In this document: positions 4,611-6,805 of the stretch, piece after piece
Layout: every line of letters begins with the position of its first letter
Position numbering within the stretch: position 1 is the first letter of the stretch
Assembly (NCBI GenBank): GCA_900764725.1
Contig: CAAFPB010000058.1
Coordinates: 1-6,805 of the forward strand
Source: an uncultured Catenibacterium sp.
GTDB lineage: Bacteria; Bacillota_I; Bacilli_A; Erysipelotrichales; Coprobacillaceae
DNA length: 6,805 nt
Direction of reading: 5' to 3'
Made by a program: the position numbers and the translations under genes
The notes under the pieces: generated by a model
What the model was told of the DNA's origin: nothing
The model's input: the letters and a program-made list of their open reading frames with translations, nothing else
Databases searched by the model: none

Positions 4611-5876
4611 CTAATTATTTTCTAATTGTTCTTCTTTTAATAGCTGTCTTTCATAAGCTTTTGCGAATGGATACCAAACTAAGCCAACAATAATAAATAA
4701 TACTAACTGTGCTGCAACTGCTCTCCAGTCACCACCTGTTGCAAGGTAAGGGTATAGTAATGGTGGAGTTGTCCAAGGGACAGAGATATAAGGTGCTGTC
4801 ATGAGTCCTAGACGAATAAGAACATATCCATACATCATACCAAATACTGTAGTACCAAATACATATGGTAAGAAGAATGTTGGGTTCATAACGACTGGTA
4901 AACCAAATACAACTGGTTCATTGATATTAAAGATACTTGGGATAAGAGACATTCTGCTGACTGATCTTAATCTCTTTGATTTAGAGAAGAGATAAATCAA
5001 TACTAAAGGTAAAGTAATACCGTTACCTGTAGGCATACCGAAGCAGAATACAAACGGTTCTGTTAATACATGTGTAGGTTTCATACCTGCTGCAACCTGT
5101 TCTACGTTTAATGCAATATTAGCAACTAAGAAAGCATACATTACGCCTTGTACTGTCATAGAGCCACCATGGATACCTACTGACCAGCATAGCATTAAAA
5201 CTAAACCTACTAATAATACGGCATACCATGTATCAGATAAGATGAGAATAGGACTTAAAATTGATTTTAAGAAACCATTTAAGTCAAAGCCAATAATAAT
5301 TCTTAAAAACCAGAAGAATACAAATAATACTGTCATTGGTAGAATTGATGAGAAGCTTGAAGCAATACCTGCAGGTACACCTGCTGGCATTTTGATACCG
5401 ATGTTATGCTTATCACAAAAGTGCATTACTTCAGCAACAACAATACCAATAACGAATGTAGTAAACATTCCAGAAGCACCAAACCCACCTACTGAAATAG
5501 TATTAGTCTTCAAATCCAAAGGTGCTACTGTTAATAAAAAGCATACAGAACTTACAATACCTACAGTTGTTTTATCTAAACCATAAGTATCAGCGAGTTC
5601 AGAGCCAATACCAAATGCTAGAAATAAACTAATGAAACCAAATGTCATATTTGATAATGTATTTAATGCATCATTGTAAGGTGCCATTACTTTTGCCAGA
5701 GATGCGATAGGCAGATTAGTAAGAATCATAGGGAATGATCCTACAATCAATAATGGGATTAAGCGAATCAATGCATTTCTAATTGCAACCATGTATTTGT
5801 TGTTACCAAACTTGATTAATGGGGGTGTTAGTTTGCTATCAACAAAGCTAGTCATTTTATCAAGAAAATTATTCAT
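4611..5876 (-). CDS. PTS EIIC permease, lactose/cellobiose/chitobiose family
   Basis: A 421-residue multi-pass membrane transporter that carries a sugar across the membrane while partner EIIA/EIIB proteins phosphorylate it. Family marks: an N-terminal amphipathic stretch, membrane segments throughout (for example 36-56, 82-95, 137-152, 179-196, 217-231, 385-402), WSVGIHGG (231-238) with the His that binds sugar in ChbC, GMPTGNG (280-286), and INEPVVFGLP (318-327) with the conserved sugar-binding Glu. Length is normal for a free-standing EIIC. Start choice: a GTG at 5885 is also in frame but overlaps the ribosome binding site GAGGAG (5890-5885); the ATG at 5876 is properly spaced, so I use it. 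It follows the DeoR gene by 34 nt. No EIIA or EIIB gene is in the window, so these must be supplied in trans or from upstream. Substrate likely a beta-glycoside or substituted disaccharide; not determinable here. Confidence 0.92.
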   Translation of the reverse strand: MNNFLDKMTSFVDSKLTPPLIKFGNNKYMVAIRNALIRLIPLLIVGSFPMILTNLPIASLAKVMAPYNDALNTLSNMTFGFISLFLAFGIGSELADTYGLDKTTVGIVSSVCFLLTVAPLDLKTNTISVGGFGASGMFTTFVIGIVVAEVMHFCDKHNIGIKMPAGVPAGIASSFSSILPMTVLFVFFWFLRIIIGFDLNGFLKSILSPILILSDTWYAVLLVGLVLMLCWSVGIHGGSMTVQGVMYAFLVANIALNVEQVAAGMKPTHVLTEPFVFCFGMPTGNGITLPLVLIYLFSKSKRLRSVSRMSLIPSIFNINEPVVFGLPVVMNPTFFLPYVFGTTVFGMMYGYVLIRLGLMTAPYISVPWTTPPLLYPYLATGGDWRAVAAQLVLFIIVGLVWYPFAKAYERQLLKEEQLENN

Positions 5877-5910
5877 TTGTTTCACTCCTCTTCTTAGGTA
5901 AACTATAATT

Positions 5911-6669
5911 TTATACTTTAACTATCTTGATTTTTTCATTTTCGAATGAGGACATATTAAAATCAGGATTAGAATCAGTAATAATATAATCAATATCATT
6001 ATAGTCAGCATATGAATAAAGTGTTTTTAATGAGAATTTAGAATGGTCTGTAACAACAAAGACTGTATTAGCCTGTCTAGCAATAGCTTGTTTAGTTAAA
6101 CCCTCTTCTAAATGAGGGAGTGATATGCCATATTCAGTATCGATTCCTTCTGCTCCCATGAAGGCTTTATCAAAATAGAACTTTCTTACAAAATCAATAG
6201 TAAGATCACCTATAAAGCCTATAGATTTCTCTCTATACTTTCCTGGTAACATATATAAATCAATATTTTCTGCCATGAATAAAGCATTGACTACTAGAAT
6301 AGAACTTGTCATTACTGTTACCTTTTTGTTAGATTTAGCAAGTTCTTCAGCTATTTGAGCACATGTTGTTCCACAGTCTATATAAACTACTTCTCCATCA
6401 TTAATATACTCAATGGCCTTTTGAGCTATACGTATCTTTTCTGCTATCATCTTGTCTTTTTTCAATATATAGCTTTCTTCTGAACCAACACTCTTATTTA
6501 AGTATACTGTTCCTTGTGATATCAATATAACGTCTTGATCTTCAAATTTTTTTAAATCTCTTCTTATAGTCATTACTGAGACATTAAACTTTTTCGCGAG
6601 TTCGTCCAATGTCATAGATCCTTCTTTTAATAATTTTAAGATTTCAATCTTTCTTTCGCTAGCGTTCAT
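5911..6669 (-). CDS. DeoR/GlpR-family transcriptional repressor
   Basis: A 252-residue regulator of normal family length. The N-terminal winged helix (about 4-58) has the helix-turn-helix MTLDELAKKFNVSVMTIRRD (19-38), and the C-terminal sugar-phosphate sensor domain (about 75-235) has DCGTTC (98-103), MTSS (120-123), GAEGID (172-177) and TDHSKF (207-212), all DeoR/GlpR hallmarks. These proteins repress a sugar operon until a phosphorylated intermediate binds. It is the first gene of the operon, so it probably represses itself and the EIIC, SIS and amidohydrolase genes through the AATAACA repeats upstream. Start: ATG at 6669 with AGGAGG (6682-6677) 7 nt away. The inducer is probably the EIIC product or a SIS-protein intermediate (inference). 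Confidence 0.93.
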   Translation of the reverse strand: MNASERKIEILKLLKEGSMTLDELAKKFNVSVMTIRRDLKKFEDQDVILISQGTVYLNKSVGSEESYILKKDKMIAEKIRIAQKAIEYINDGEVVYIDCGTTCAQIAEELAKSNKKVTVMTSSILVVNALFMAENIDLYMLPGKYREKSIGFIGDLTIDFVRKFYFDKAFMGAEGIDTEYGISLPHLEEGLTKQAIARQANTVFVVTDHSKFSLKTLYSYADYNDIDYIITDSNPDFNMSSFENEKIKIVKV

Positions 6670-6685
6670 TTATGTTCCTCCTTCA

Positions 6686-6801
6686 GTTATAGAATAACAC
6701 GCAAAAATAACATATTCAACCATTATTTGTGTTATTTTATGTTATTTCTTCACATTAAAGTGCTTTTATATGCATATTTATGTAATTTTAGTGTTATTTT
6801 A
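6686..6801. promoter_or_regulatory. Array of AATAACA/TGTTATT repeats, likely DeoR-type operators
   Basis: The heptamer AATAACA or its complement occurs at 6693-6699, 6706-6712, 6730-6736, 6740-6746 and 6792-6798, with a weaker copy (TTATTT) at 6723-6728. Two copies are exactly 10 bp apart (6730 and 6740), one helical turn. GTTAT (6686-6690) and ATAAC (6694-6698) form an inverted repeat over the -10 box. Repeated short sites around the promoter fit multimeric binding by the DeoR-family protein encoded just downstream. The rest of the upstream DNA (6748-6791) is AT-rich with nothing else I can name. Confidence 0.6.
6691..6719 (-). promoter_or_regulatory. Probable operon promoter
   Basis: TTGAAT (6719-6714) and TATTCT (6696-6691) are 17 bp apart, giving a start near 6684, just ahead of the regulator's ribosome binding site. 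Each box matches four of six consensus bases, so the call is moderate. AATAACA-type repeats fall inside and across it, as expected for a repressed promoter. A second promoter further upstream cannot be excluded. Confidence 0.45.
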
Positions 6802-6805
6802 TAAC

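Noticed and set aside
4801..4995. Plus-strand ORF of 64 codons
   Set aside because: It is antisense to conserved EIIC coding sequence including the INEP motif; a shadow frame.
5242..5586. Plus-strand ORF of 114 codons
   Set aside because: It is antisense to EIIC membrane segments; its composition reflects the opposite strand.
5877..5885. GTG start for EIIC at 5885
   Set aside because: The GTG overlaps the GAGGAG ribosome binding site; the ATG at 5876 has proper spacing.

Overview
The window reads like low-GC Firmicutes DNA: AT-rich, strong GGAGG-type ribosome binding sites, TTGACA/TATAAT-like promoters, U-tailed hairpin terminators, and TGA used as a stop. The gene set (DeoR regulator, lactose/cellobiose-type PTS permease, SIS protein, RnlB-like antitoxin) would suit a gut Bacillota such as an Erysipelotrichia or Clostridia relative, but the species cannot be fixed from this sequence. 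Every supported gene lies on the minus strand, so transcription runs from the high to the low coordinates.

Region 1 (6805 to 2081) is a five-gene catabolic operon. It starts with a DeoR/GlpR-family repressor behind a promoter studded with AATAACA/TGTTATT repeats. Next come a membrane EIIC of the lactose/cellobiose/chitobiose PTS family, a double-SIS sugar-phosphate isomerase/deaminase-like protein, and two tandem paralogous amidohydrolase-2 family enzymes that overlap by 4 bp. A long hairpin terminator closes the operon. The likely scheme is phosphorylating uptake of a sugar conjugate, then processing of the amino- or ketosugar phosphate by the SIS protein and hydrolysis of a side group or lactone by the amidohydrolases. 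The substrate is unknown. No EIIA or EIIB gene is present. The two amidohydrolases differ at candidate active-site positions.

Region 2 (2061 to 813) is a separate two-gene unit with its own promoter. A 236-residue minimal nucleotidyltransferase-fold protein with all three acidic residues is followed by a 121-residue protein that closely resembles the RnlB antitoxin of the RNase LS (RnlA/RnlB) anti-phage toxin-antitoxin system. RnlA itself is absent, so this may be a toxin-antitoxin pair in which a nucleotidyltransferase replaces RnlA.

Region 3 (816 to 523) is a candidate independent non-coding RNA of about 260 nt. It has a TTGACA promoter that overlaps the antitoxin stop codon and a strong terminator at its end. 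It contains two diverged copies of one structured unit: a hairpin whose loop forms a pseudoknot with a downstream strand, followed by an A/T stem. Compensatory base changes between the copies support both the pseudoknot and the stem. I do not recognise the family.

Region 4 (488 to 1, running off the window) is a dCTP deaminase/dUTPase-fold gene with its own promoter. It keeps the family's Ser/Arg core motif but appears to lack key acidic catalytic residues. Regions 2 to 4 together look like an accessory, possibly defence-related, cluster beside an ordinary sugar operon.
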